Positions 32,964-40,636 of a stretch of DNA of 64,000 nucleotides are shown one piece after another. Both the position numbers and the translations under genes were made by a program. Origin of the DNA: Sphingomonas carotinifaciens (GTDB lineage Bacteria > Pseudomonadota > Alphaproteobacteria > Sphingomonadales > Sphingomonadaceae); the NCBI RefSeq assembly GCF_009789535.1, contig NZ_WSUT01000002.1, positions 39,381 through 103,380 on the forward strand, in the 5' to 3' direction. The notes beneath the pieces are model-generated. The model was not told the origin of the DNA, made no database searches, and was given only the letters and a program-made list of their open reading frames with translations. Every line of letters starts with the position of its first letter. Within the stretch, counting starts at the first letter, position 1.

Positions 32964-33739
32964 CGCGGGACGATCCCGCATCCCGTGTCAGTCGCGCATG
33001 GTCATATGCCGCGATAGGAACGGCCATTCTGTTTGGCACGGCCGGCACGTTCGCACAGGATCGTACCGCGCCACCCGGCGGTCAGATCGTGGACAAGCCC
33101 CATGATGTGCATCGCGATGTGTCGGACACGACGATGCCGCAGCTCAGTCAGGATCGTGGTCAGATTCCTACCGTCGCGCGGAGCGAGCGTGCCGCGCCGC
33201 TGAACGGAGCCATGCAATCGGTGCCGGCCGATCGGGCAGTGCCCCTGACCCAGATAACTACATCGTCGTCCCACTCGCCCCAGGCTTCGCAAGCGTCGCA
33301 TGGTGACCGATCGGTGCAACCCGGCGAACGCCTGACCGCAGCGGGTGAAAGCCGCAACGTGCGTGTACCGCGTATCACCGGTGCAGATCGATGCGATCCG
33401 CAGAGCCAGGCACGTGCCGCATCATCTGTCTGCCAGCAGGTGATCGAGGCGCGTGCGGACAGTTTTGCAACTGAACGACCCGATCTCTCGCCCGAGGAGC
33501 GCCTGCTTGCCGAACGCTATACGCCTCGGCAGGAGCGCGGTGTCCTGGCCGAGGTGCAGCGCGTCGGCCGCAACGATGTCGATCCCGCCTCGATCGATAC
33601 GCAAGCCTTAGCCACGGTCGTGCTGGGGCAACCCGTTTCCGATCCCATTCCAGCAGAGGATACAAAGGCGGGGGACCCGGTCATCGTAAACGACCTGCTG
33701 AACGCCGTGATCGATCAAATGACAGCGAATCCGGGCTGA
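32960..33739 (+). CDS. Exported protein coupled to curli genes, unknown family
   Basis: A 259-residue protein. A signal or anchor segment follows a short basic N-terminus (YAAIGTAILFGTAGTFAQD). A long Ser/Gln/Pro-rich disordered region runs to about residue 135. The C-terminal part has two cysteines (DRCDPQSQARAASSVCQQ) that could form a disulfide, then helical segments (LSPEERLLAERYTPRQERG). Its start overlaps the stop of the curlin gene (ATGA), so translation is probably coupled. It may be a periplasmic or surface accessory of the curli machine. I do not recognise it as CsgC, CsgE or CsgH. Confidence 0.65.
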   Translation: MTRDDPASRVSRAWSYAAIGTAILFGTAGTFAQDRTAPPGGQIVDKPHDVHRDVSDTTMPQLSQDRGQIPTVARSERAAPLNGAMQSVPADRAVPLTQITTSSSHSPQASQASHGDRSVQPGERLTAAGESRNVRVPRITGADRCDPQSQARAASSVCQQVIEARADSFATERPDLSPEERLLAERYTPRQERGVLAEVQRVGRNDVDPASIDTQALATVVLGQPVSDPIPAEDTKAGDPVIVNDLLNAVIDQMTANPG

Positions 33740-33757
33740 CCGGTCTGCGCCGCAGAT

Positions 33758-34240
33758 CTAACCGTAGAGCCGTTCGTCCCACCAGACGGGCTCCGGCAGA
33801 TCATAAGTGATTGCGGCCGCATCCGGATGCGCGGGATTGATCAGGATGTTGCGTTCCAGCCGCGCCGGGATCGAGGGAACGAGCAACAGCGCGCTGCGCC
33901 GGGCGGTGAACCAGTCCGCACCGAACGTCTTGCACAGACCTTCATCCTTGCCGTCCCAGCTGGGATGGGCGGCGGTCTGGAAGATTTCGTAACTGGTGCC
34001 ATTGGGGATGGTGATGCGGATATAATGCTGGTTGGGCGGCAGCACGCCATTGGCGTGGACCAGCTTTTCCAGCATCGCGGTCGAATAATGCTCGGACGTG
34101 TAGATGACCGGGCTGAGCGCCGTGTTCCAGCGGCCCGGATAAAGCCGCGCGCCTTCGCTGTCGTAGATCGGGTGTGCGCCGTGCGGGTCGCCGATGCGAT
34201 ACACGGTCAGGACGCGGTCGGTGCGGTGGCCTTTCGTCAC
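33758..34240 (-). CDS. RES-domain toxin (NAD+ phosphorylase family)
   Basis: A 160-residue toxin of the RES-Xre system. RES toxins such as MbcT degrade NAD+, arresting growth. The family core is visible: LTVYRIGDPHGAHPIYDSEG, YPGRWNTALSPVIYTSEH with the conserved Arg and Ser/Glu region, and AMLEKLVHANG. It starts with ATGA overlap on the antitoxin gene, so the two are translationally coupled. It converges on the curli-linked gene with an 18-bp gap. In this location it probably stabilises the replicon by post-segregational killing. Confidence 0.88.
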   Translation of the reverse strand: MTKGHRTDRVLTVYRIGDPHGAHPIYDSEGARLYPGRWNTALSPVIYTSEHYSTAMLEKLVHANGVLPPNQHYIRITIPNGTSYEIFQTAAHPSWDGKDEGLCKTFGADWFTARRSALLLVPSIPARLERNILINPAHPDAAAITYDLPEPVWWDERLYG

Positions 34241-34671
34241 GCGCCGCCGCCATAGGCGGCGCGGCCGAGCAGGTTGATGACGAGGTCGGCGCCGGGGCTG
34301 GTGGCGAGGGCGACGTCGAGCGGGGGTTTTCCGTCGAGCATGGCGTGCGGGCGGGTCAGGAAGGCGCGGGCGCGTTCCGGCTCCCCATAGATGGACAGGG
34401 CGAAGCTGAACACCTTGGCCAGCCGGGCCAGCCGGTCGCCCTCCTCGCTGGTCAGCCGCTTGGAGGCGGATTTGCGGCGACGCTCCAGCGTCGCCTTGGG
34501 GATCAGGCGGAACTTGAAGCGCGCATCGTCGGGTGCGACGCTGTCGGCGAGCCGGTCCAGCGCAGTAACCGGCAACCCCTTCTCGATCGAATAGGCCAGG
34601 GCGAGGCGTGAGGCGTGCAGGCCGGCGGTGACGCCGAGCAGCGCTTCGATCGATGCGGGTTGGGTCGCCAT
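34237..34671 (-). CDS. Xre/MbcA/ParS-type antitoxin
   Basis: A 144-residue antitoxin. The N-terminal half (about 20-75) is the Xre-like helix-turn-helix region, ending in LIPKATLERRRKSASKRLTS. The C-terminal half is the DUF2384/MbcA-ParS-Xre toxin-binding domain (YGEPERARAFLTRPHAMLDG, then PLDVALATSPGADLV and LGRAAYG). It neutralises the RES toxin and should repress its own operon. AGAGG precedes the ATG. A palindrome overlapping the -10 box lies just upstream at 34685. Confidence 0.88.
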   Translation of the reverse strand: MATQPASIEALLGVTAGLHASRLALAYSIEKGLPVTALDRLADSVAPDDARFKFRLIPKATLERRRKSASKRLTSEEGDRLARLAKVFSFALSIYGEPERARAFLTRPHAMLDGKPPLDVALATSPGADLVINLLGRAAYGGGA

Positions 34672-34684
34672 ATCTGCCTCTTCT

Positions 34685-34724
34685 CAGTTGAGGCTTATAT
34701 ATGCCTCAACTGGGATCGGTGCAA
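34685..34724 (-). promoter_or_regulatory. Sigma70 promoter with palindromic operator for the RES-Xre operon
   Basis: Read on the minus strand, TTGCAC (34724-34719) and TATATA (34701-34696) are separated by exactly 17 bp. The -10 box lies in the centre of a perfect inverted repeat, CAGTTGAGGC (34685-34694) and GCCTCAACTG (34703-34712), with an 8-bp AT spacer. The antitoxin ATG is 14 bp downstream of the palindrome. This fits autorepression by the antitoxin. Confidence 0.75.
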
Positions 34725-34734
34725 GTTTTGGCGA

Positions 34735-35241
34735 TCAGGCGAGGTGCCGGCGCAGCAGGACCAGTGTGCTGTCGCCGGGAACCGGCTCGCTGGTGAAGCC
34801 CATCTCACGCTCCAGTTCGATCGCGCTGCGATTGTCGCGGCTTTCGATCGATTCCAGCGTCTGCAAGCCTTTGGCTTTGGCGCGGGTGGCGACATGATCG
34901 AGCAGGGTCCAGCCGATGCCGCGGTTCTTCAGGTCGGCGCGCACCGAAATCGCGACCTCGCCGCGGCTGCCGTCGTCGCTGGTCGCCAGCATCGCGGCGC
35001 CGACCACTTCATCGCTGTCGGTATCGCGAGCGAGATACGCCTCTGACCGATCATGATCGGGGGCGACCATCGCCGCGATCTGTGCCGCGCCGACGGTGCG
35101 CACCGCGGTCAGGAAGCGGAAACGGAGATCCTCGGGCGAGACCTCGCGGAAAAAGGCGGCAAGCGCGGAGGCATCGTCCGGCCGGGCGGTGCGTACCACC
35201 AGGCGGATGCCGGTCCGCGTGACGAGCGGCTGTTCGGTCAT
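34735..35241 (-). CDS. GNAT-family N-acetyltransferase
   Basis: A 168-residue acetyltransferase of the GNAT fold. The N-terminal VVRTARPDDASALAAFFREV is the usual start of the family. The acetyl-CoA-binding motif A is AISVRADLKNRGIGWTLLDH (the RGIG loop), and IESRDNRSAIELEREMGF is motif B. It resembles the GNAT domain of protein acetyltransferases of the Pat type, but no regulatory domain is present. The substrate is unknown. AAAGGA precedes the ATG at 35241. It lies upstream of the toxin-antitoxin promoter, on the same strand. Confidence 0.85.
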   Translation of the reverse strand: MTEQPLVTRTGIRLVVRTARPDDASALAAFFREVSPEDLRFRFLTAVRTVGAAQIAAMVAPDHDRSEAYLARDTDSDEVVGAAMLATSDDGSRGEVAISVRADLKNRGIGWTLLDHVATRAKAKGLQTLESIESRDNRSAIELEREMGFTSEPVPGDSTLVLLRRHLA

Positions 35242-35315
35242 GGCATGGTCCTTTGTCGGGCGGTCTGCCCGGTCATCGTTCCACCGGGTGGATTGGTTCC
35301 GCATTAGCGGGCCCG

Positions 35316-36212
35316 TCATCGACCCCCGGCGTGCTGCACGATCGCTTCGCACAGCTGGTGGGTGGCCATGATGTCGTCTGCCGCGGTGGGCCGCCGCGCG
35401 CGCACCGCGGCCAGGAAGTCGGCACACATGGCGGAAAAGCCGCGCTGTTCGGCAACCGGCGTCCAGTCGCCGCGCCGGCGGACATGCTCGGTACCGTCCT
35501 GTTCGATCCGTTCGGCCAGGTTGACGACGGCGCGCTTGCCGTTGCCGCCGAGTATGTCGATCCGCTCCTCGTCCAGACCGGAGGCGCGGTGCATCGTGCC
35601 GATCGCGTGATAGCCATCGCCCGCCAGGGTCAGCGTCACCGCCTCCAGCCGTCCATCGCGCACCACGGTCTCGATCGTCTCGCGCATGGGCCGTGCGGGG
35701 GCGAGGAAGCGCAGGGTATCGACGACATGGATGAAGTCGTCGAACACGACGCGCCGGGGCGTGTCGGCCTGTGCGTGGCGGTGCTTCTGCATCAGGATCA
35801 GGCTGCGCAGGGTCTGGCGGAGCGCGGCATAGTCGGGTGCAAAGCGGCGGTTGAAACCGACGCCGAGCAGCACATCCCGGTGCCGGGCAAGGGAGACCAG
35901 CCGTGCCGCCTCGTCCGCGCTGTCGGCAAGCGGCTTGTCGACAAACACGGGGATGTCGCGCTCCAGCAGCGTCGTGACGAGGCCGGGATGTGCGGGCGTC
36001 GCGGCATGGACAAAGGCCACGTCGAACGTGCCCGACGCCAGTGCCGCGTCCAGTCCGACATGGGCGTGTGCGATCCGGTAGCGGGCCGCAACGGCATCCA
36101 GCACGCCGGCGTCGCGCGTGGCGAGGTGCAGTTCGAGATCGGGCAGCGCGGCGAGCACCGGCAGATAAGCCTTGCGCGCGATATCGCCCAGTCCGACCAT
36201 CAATACCCGCAT
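35316..36212 (-). CDS. Gfo/Idh/MocA-family oxidoreductase
   Basis: A 298-residue NAD(P)-dependent oxidoreductase. The Rossmann motif MRVLMVGLGDIARKAYLPVL is at the N-terminus. The family's EKP-like catalytic motif appears as VFVDKPLADS, with Asp in place of the usual Glu. FDDFIHVVDTLRFL carries the His/Asp region of the C-terminal domain. These enzymes act on sugars, inositols or related compounds. The start at 36212 puts the Rossmann strand at residue 1; ATG 36224 is a possible alternative. A hairpin at 36221-36265 separates it from the upstream gene. Confidence 0.85.
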   Translation of the reverse strand: MRVLMVGLGDIARKAYLPVLAALPDLELHLATRDAGVLDAVAARYRIAHAHVGLDAALASGTFDVAFVHAATPAHPGLVTTLLERDIPVFVDKPLADSADEAARLVSLARHRDVLLGVGFNRRFAPDYAALRQTLRSLILMQKHRHAQADTPRRVVFDDFIHVVDTLRFLAPARPMRETIETVVRDGRLEAVTLTLAGDGYHAIGTMHRASGLDEERIDILGGNGKRAVVNLAERIEQDGTEHVRRRGDWTPVAEQRGFSAMCADFLAAVRARRPTAADDIMATHQLCEAIVQHAGGR

Positions 36213-36220
36213 GTGCCCGT

Positions 36221-36265
36221 CCATGCGCCTGTCCGTGGCGGTGCGATACCCGGACAGGCGCATGG
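36221..36265 (-). repeat. 14-bp inverted repeat between tandem genes
   Basis: Perfect arms at 36221-36234 and 36252-36265 (core GCGCCTGTCC/GGACAGGCGC) with a 17-nt loop lie just past the 3' end of the gene at 36277. It could end that transcript or protect the mRNA. No T-run follows. Confidence 0.5.
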
Positions 36266-36276
36266 AAGAAATGCCG

Positions 36277-36867
36277 CTAGCCGATGATCACCTCGCCGGG
36301 CTGGTTGCGCAGATTGTCGCCAAGCGCGGTTTCGCGGGTTTCGATCGTGATCGGCTTTACCGGGACGGGGGCGGGCGGCGTTTCGCGGCGCGGCTTGCGA
36401 AGGGCGAGGAACAGGCCGAGCGACAGGCCGGCGCCGACAGCCAGCTTCATCGCCAGCCCCTTCTTGTTGTGCTGCCATTCCGCGCGGGCGCCCATCTCGC
36501 CGGGGATGTTGGGGATGATGCCGCGACCGAGGTCCTCCACCACGCCCTCGACCACGTTGATCCGGTCGGCGCCCATCAGCAGCAGCCAATGCCACCAGTC
36601 CGACTCGCTGCGACGAAAGGCATAGCGGCGGATCATGCCACTCACCCCGCTGGGCGGTGTCGAAGTGCCGATCACCGCGGGCAGGCGGTTATGCTCGATC
36701 GATTGCAGCACCTCGACATCCGGCTGCTGCTCGGGCGGGCGCGTCCAGGAGAGGCCGCGGGTCTGTTGATCCTCGACATGGCGCATCGGATAGGTGGGGT
36801 CGTTCCGGGCATCGGCATCGACGCCCCAGCCCGGAATTGTCGAGGTGTCGACCAGAGACTTGCTCAT
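36277..36867 (-). CDS. Uncharacterised protein with one membrane helix, linked to dehydrogenase
   Basis: A 196-residue protein of unknown family. The N-terminal two thirds are soluble, with conserved-looking stretches (DTSTIPGWGVDADARNDPTY; RRYAFRRSESDWWHWLLLMG). About residues 145-162 (GLAMKLAVGAGLSLGLFLAL) form a helix that could span the membrane. A short basic, proline-rich segment (RKPRRETPPAPVPVK) and a polar C-terminus follow. AAGGAG precedes the ATG at 36867. It begins 13 bp after the zinc dehydrogenase gene, so the two are probably one transcript. Function unknown. Confidence 0.65.
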   Translation of the reverse strand: MSKSLVDTSTIPGWGVDADARNDPTYPMRHVEDQQTRGLSWTRPPEQQPDVEVLQSIEHNRLPAVIGTSTPPSGVSGMIRRYAFRRSESDWWHWLLLMGADRINVVEGVVEDLGRGIIPNIPGEMGARAEWQHNKKGLAMKLAVGAGLSLGLFLALRKPRRETPPAPVPVKPITIETRETALGDNLRNQPGEVIIG

Positions 36868-36880
36868 GCCCTTTGCTCCT

Positions 36881-38029
36881 TCATGCGCCATGAGGCAGCA
36901 GCACGGGCTTGATGCAGCCGTCGAGCTTTGCCGAGAACAGGTGATAGGCGTCCGCAATGTCGGTCAGCGGGACGCGGTGGGTGATCATCGCCTTGGGATT
37001 GATGTGCCCGGCCTTCAGATGATCGATCAGGCGGGGCAGCAGGCGCTTCACCGACGCCTGGTTGGCGCGGATGGTGATGCCCTTGTTCACGACATTGCCG
37101 ATGGGCACGATGTTGCCGGTCGGCCCGTACACGCCGACGATCGAGACGATCCCGCCCTTCTTCACCGAATTGATCGCCCAGTGGAGCGCGATGGCGTTGC
37201 CCGCCTCCAGCTTCAGCTTGGTGCCGATCAGATATTGCAGCGCGTTGCCCGCAGCGTCGCCGCCCACCGCATCAATGCACACATCCGCGCCCAGCGAGTC
37301 CGTCTGCTTCTTCAGGAACACGACGACATCGTCGATCTCGCGGAAGTTATAGACCTCGGCGGGACAGAATTGCCGGGCGAAATCCAGCCGGTATTCGATA
37401 TGATCGATCACGATCACCCGGCCGGCGCCGAACAGCCAGGCGGAGCGCGCCGCCATCAGCCCGACGGGCCCGGCACCGAACACGACCACCGTATCGCCGG
37501 GGCGGATGCCGCCCATCTCCGCCGCCTGATATCCGGTCGGCACGACATCGGTCATCAATACCGCATCGTCGGGGTCCATCCAGTCGGGGATCACCATGGG
37601 GCCGACATCGGCATAAGGCACGCGCACATATTGCGCCTGCCCGCCGTCATAGCCGCCCGCCGTGTGGGAATAGCCGAAGATGCCACCGACCGCGGTCGCC
37701 TGCGCATTGGATTCGTGACAGTTGCCGAACAGCCCCTGCTGGCAGAAATGGCATTTGCCGCAGGCGATGTTGAACGGCACCAGCACATGATCGCCGACCT
37801 TCAGATTTTGCACCGCGGGGCCGACCTGTTCGACGATGCCGCAGAATTCATGGCCAAAGGTCATGCCGACGCGCGTGTCGGGCACCATGCCGTGATATAG
37901 GTGCAGGTCCGATCCGCAGATGCATGACCGCGTCACCCGGACGATCGCATCCTCGGGATGGAGGATAGTCGGCATCGGCTTCTCATCGGCCCTGACGCGG
38001 TATGGCCCGCGGTAGTTCATCGCCAGCAT
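36881..38029 (-). CDS. Zinc-dependent alcohol dehydrogenase, glutathione-independent formaldehyde dehydrogenase-like
   Basis: A 382-residue medium-chain dehydrogenase. The catalytic zinc ligands are visible in CICGSDLHLYHG (Cys) and GHEFCGIVE (His-Glu). The structural zinc site is CGKCHFCQQGLFGNC. The coenzyme motif is VVVFGAGPVGLMAA. The long form with GGYDGGQAQYVRVPYADVG and the insert resembles PDH/FdhA-type glutathione-independent formaldehyde dehydrogenases. It probably oxidises an alcohol or aldehyde using NAD+. AAGGGAG precedes the start. The downstream unknown gene at 36277 is likely co-transcribed. Confidence 0.88.
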   Translation of the reverse strand: MLAMNYRGPYRVRADEKPMPTILHPEDAIVRVTRSCICGSDLHLYHGMVPDTRVGMTFGHEFCGIVEQVGPAVQNLKVGDHVLVPFNIACGKCHFCQQGLFGNCHESNAQATAVGGIFGYSHTAGGYDGGQAQYVRVPYADVGPMVIPDWMDPDDAVLMTDVVPTGYQAAEMGGIRPGDTVVVFGAGPVGLMAARSAWLFGAGRVIVIDHIEYRLDFARQFCPAEVYNFREIDDVVVFLKKQTDSLGADVCIDAVGGDAAGNALQYLIGTKLKLEAGNAIALHWAINSVKKGGIVSIVGVYGPTGNIVPIGNVVNKGITIRANQASVKRLLPRLIDHLKAGHINPKAMITHRVPLTDIADAYHLFSAKLDGCIKPVLLPHGA

Positions 38030-38127
38030 GCGCTGCTCCCTTGCATAGTCCGGCGGTGTCGCCGCGTCAGGGGATGAAGCGTAAGGGAAGGGTGAAGTTC
38101 CTTTGTTTATCGTGTGTTAGCAAGGTT

Positions 38128-39988
38128 TTACCGTGGAAGAGGTTGCAGGATCGCATCGATCCGGGGCGGCGCGCCGGCAATCGCTTCGAGATGCGGATAG
38201 CGCAGGCCTGCGGGCACCCCGACCTGCACCTTGCGGTGCCGCGTGCCATGCGACACGGCAAGTTCGATCCCGCCGCCCGCCGCACATGCCCGTACCGCCT
38301 GGCGAAGCCGGTCGGGTGTGAAGCGACGGCCATTCACCGCCTCGACCCTAGTGCCCAGCGTGAGGGCGGCCTGATAGGCAAAGCACGTCGGCGATCTTGC
38401 CCTCCGGCGTGACGGCGAGGCCGATCGAATGGGTCAGGTCGATCTGGCCGAACACCCCTTCGAACGACGTCTGATAGGCGCTGGGGTAATCGCGATAGAC
38501 CAGCCGGTAGCCGCCCCGCTCCAGCCCGGCGAGCGGCGCATGCTCGTGGGTTTCGATCAGTTGTGCGGCAAAGACGCCCTGCCAGTCGAACGGCGCGATG
38601 CCGTTCAGCGTGTCGACCACCTCGTCGAATTCATAGGTATAGGTCGACCAGTCCCCCGGCGCGGCGGCAAAGAAGATGCGGACGAAATCGTCCAGCGAGC
38701 GGGTGTCCCCGGACAGTTCGCGCAACCGCGTGTCGACATCGAGCCAGATGAGCGCCCCTTCGGCGTAATAATCCTCGCTGCGCTGCCAGCTCGTCCAGGG
38801 AAGGGGAGCGCGGGCGGCGATGATGGGATCGCGGGTCGTGTCGATGGTGGGACGCCAGCGACTGCCGGCGCGGACATCGTAGCGCGCGGCGGTAAAGGCG
38901 AGTGCGCCCAGCGCCTGCTCCGCAGACCACAGGCCGGAGCGGGCGGACAGAATATGCGTCCAATATTGGGTCTGCCCCTCATAGACCCACATCAGGCTGT
39001 TGCGGATCGGTTTCTCGAAACAGGGCGTCCAGGAGTCCGCACCGCGCCGATGCTTGCCGTTCCAGCTATGCACATATTCGTGCGACACGGTGTCGCGCCG
39101 TGCGGCGTTGTCCGACCAGTCGCGGAAATAGCCGGGGATGCTGACCGCCTCGAACGAGCGATGATGTTCGATGCCCACGCTCGTCAGCGTTTCGCTGAGC
39201 GCCAGAAGCATCTCGAACCGGTCGAAGGGGCGCGAGCGGAACAGCCGGTCGGCCTGTTCAACCACCGCGCGGTGGGCGTCGATCTGTTCGGGCGTCGCGC
39301 CGAGCAGATGCGGCTCGTCCGCGACGATGGTCAGGCTGACCTGATCGTCGAGCGCCTCGCGGCGGACATGGCGTCCGGCCAGCACGGGCGAGTCCACCAG
39401 CGTGTCGAGCGCGGTGCGCTCGAACCGGATCGTGCCATCGGCATGGTCCAGCACGGCCAGGGCACATGCCGCCTGCCAGCCGGGCGGTATCGTCAGGCTG
39501 GCATCGACCATGATGCCGCGCGCATAATGGCCCGCCGGATACAGGACGCTGGTGTTCCAGGGCAGGCAGAGCATGTCGGGGGTACACAGCACGCGCCCTT
39601 GCGCCGGATCGGTGGGCGACAGGAACTGGAACTCCGCCTCGATCGCGTCGACGCCGTCCGGCACGTCGATGGCAAAGGCATTGACGGTCACCGGATGACG
39701 CCGCCAGCGTAGGTCGCGCCCGCCGGCATGGACGCACAACCCGGCAAACAGCTCGATCGGCGCCTGTGGGGCGTGAAAGCCCGGCAGCCATTTGGGATAT
39801 AGCAGCACAAGCTCGCCGGCGCCCGTGACCGGGATGATTTCGCGCACGCGGAAGATGCCGCGATCGACGTCCGTCGCATCGACGGCGAGGTGCAGCACCC
39901 CGCAATAGGGTTGATCGATGGGTTCGGGGATGCCGGGCGGATCGGGCAGCGGATGCGGCAGGTGAAGGGGTGGGGCGATGTTGTGCAC
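38128..39988 (-). pseudogene. M61 (glycyl aminopeptidase) family metallopeptidase with C-terminal frameshift
   Basis: The main frame (39988-38348) encodes an M61 peptidase with an N-terminal beta domain. The zinc motif is HEYVH in SHEYVHSWNGKH, and the third ligand Glu is in VYEGQTQYW. The start GTG 39988 has GGAG at 7 nt. The frame ends abruptly after GKIADVL. In another frame the rest of the expected C-terminal PDZ domain continues: AYQAALTLGTRVEAVNGRRF, then TPDRLRQAV, ending at 38128. A one- or two-base indel near 38376-38385 explains this. The catalytic domain would still be made, but without an intact PDZ domain. It could be a true mutation or a sequencing error. Confidence 0.82.
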
Positions 39989-40035
39989 TGGAAAGCTCCG
40001 GCAACAGGCGGGAGAGGGGGACCGGAACGGGCGCG

Positions 40036-40272
40036 TCAGGACATCGAGTGCAGCACATCGCGGCAATGGACGCGCGCGACGGGCATGCCGTTCTCGTCCA
40101 GCACATCCATGCGTCCGCGCGGGTCGATCCTGCTGCGTCCGGCCCGTTTGAGCAGGCTGCATAGCCGGCGATTGGCATGGGCCAGCGCCAGCGAGACGCT
40201 GGCGGCCTGCAGCCTGCGATGGTCGACGATGCGACCCGACTGGTCAAATAAAGCCAGTAGATACAGTCGCAT
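40036..40272 (-). CDS. Small 78-residue protein, unknown
   Basis: A 78-residue protein upstream of the M61 gene. It has a short first strand (MRLYLLALFDQSGRIVDHRR), an alanine-rich helix, and a C-terminal beta hairpin (GRMDVLDENGMPVARVHCRD). No family is recognised, and the start lacks a strong ribosome binding site. Composition supports coding. It borders the replication origin, whose first iteron is about 100 bp upstream of its start. Confidence 0.45.
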   Translation of the reverse strand: MRLYLLALFDQSGRIVDHRRLQAASVSLALAHANRRLCSLLKRAGRSRIDPRGRMDVLDENGMPVARVHCRDVLHSMS

Positions 40273-40369
40273 AAACCGATAATCGAACGCGCAGGTCCGC
40301 CGTTCCCGGGCTTGATCCGGATCATCACGATTGTGGGCGGCCCCCATGCCGGGTGGGAGCAAAGGGGGG

Positions 40370-40391
40370 TTTTCCGTGTGAAAGCACGAAT
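40370..40391 (+). repeat. RepA iteron 1
   Basis: A 22-bp unit beginning TTTTCCGTGTGAAAG and ending CACGAAT. It is identical to iteron 4 and differs from iterons 3 and 5 at one position (T for C at base 8). Confidence 0.8.
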
Positions 40392-40433
40392 GGGGCGGAC
40401 GATCGCCGGCCGTGGAGGGCCAAGCCCCTCGCG

Positions 40434-40455
40434 TTTTCCGCGTGAAAACAGGTCC
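40434..40455 (+). repeat. RepA iteron 2 (degenerate)
   Basis: Matches the first 14 bases (TTTTCCGCGTGAAA) but diverges in the 3' third, so it may be a weak or half site. Confidence 0.55.
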
Positions 40456-40538
40456 GTTGGCCGGTGACGGCGTCCAGGCGGCGGAAATACGGGTTTTTCC
40501 AAGCAATTCGCCCCCAGGGGCAGGGGCGGGTGACGAAT

Positions 40539-40560
40539 ATTCGTGCTTTCACGCGGAAAA
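40539..40560 (-). repeat. RepA iteron 3 (inverted)
   Basis: A full 22-bp unit on the minus strand, identical to iteron 5, pointing towards iterons 1 and 2. Confidence 0.8.
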
Positions 40561-40581
40561 CCCCCCCGCGCCGCCCGGCGA

Positions 40582-40590
40582 TGTGGACAA
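40582..40590 (-). promoter_or_regulatory. DnaA-box-like site
   Basis: TGTGGACAA differs from the DnaA box TGTGGATAA by one base and lies between iteron 3 and repA, as expected in an iteron origin. Confidence 0.45.
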
Positions 40591-40636
40591 GGCGCGGGGA
40601 TCGCCACATGCTCCGGCCCGACGGGAAGGCGGGACG

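Larger units (their letters stand above)
40273..40636. other. Replication origin region upstream of repA
   Basis: This gene-free stretch holds three iterons (two direct, the second degenerate; one inverted) and TGTGGACAA at 40582-40590, one base from a consensus DnaA box. It leads into the repA start at 40637. Together with the iterons downstream of repA this is the likely origin of an iteron-controlled replicon. Confidence 0.75.
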
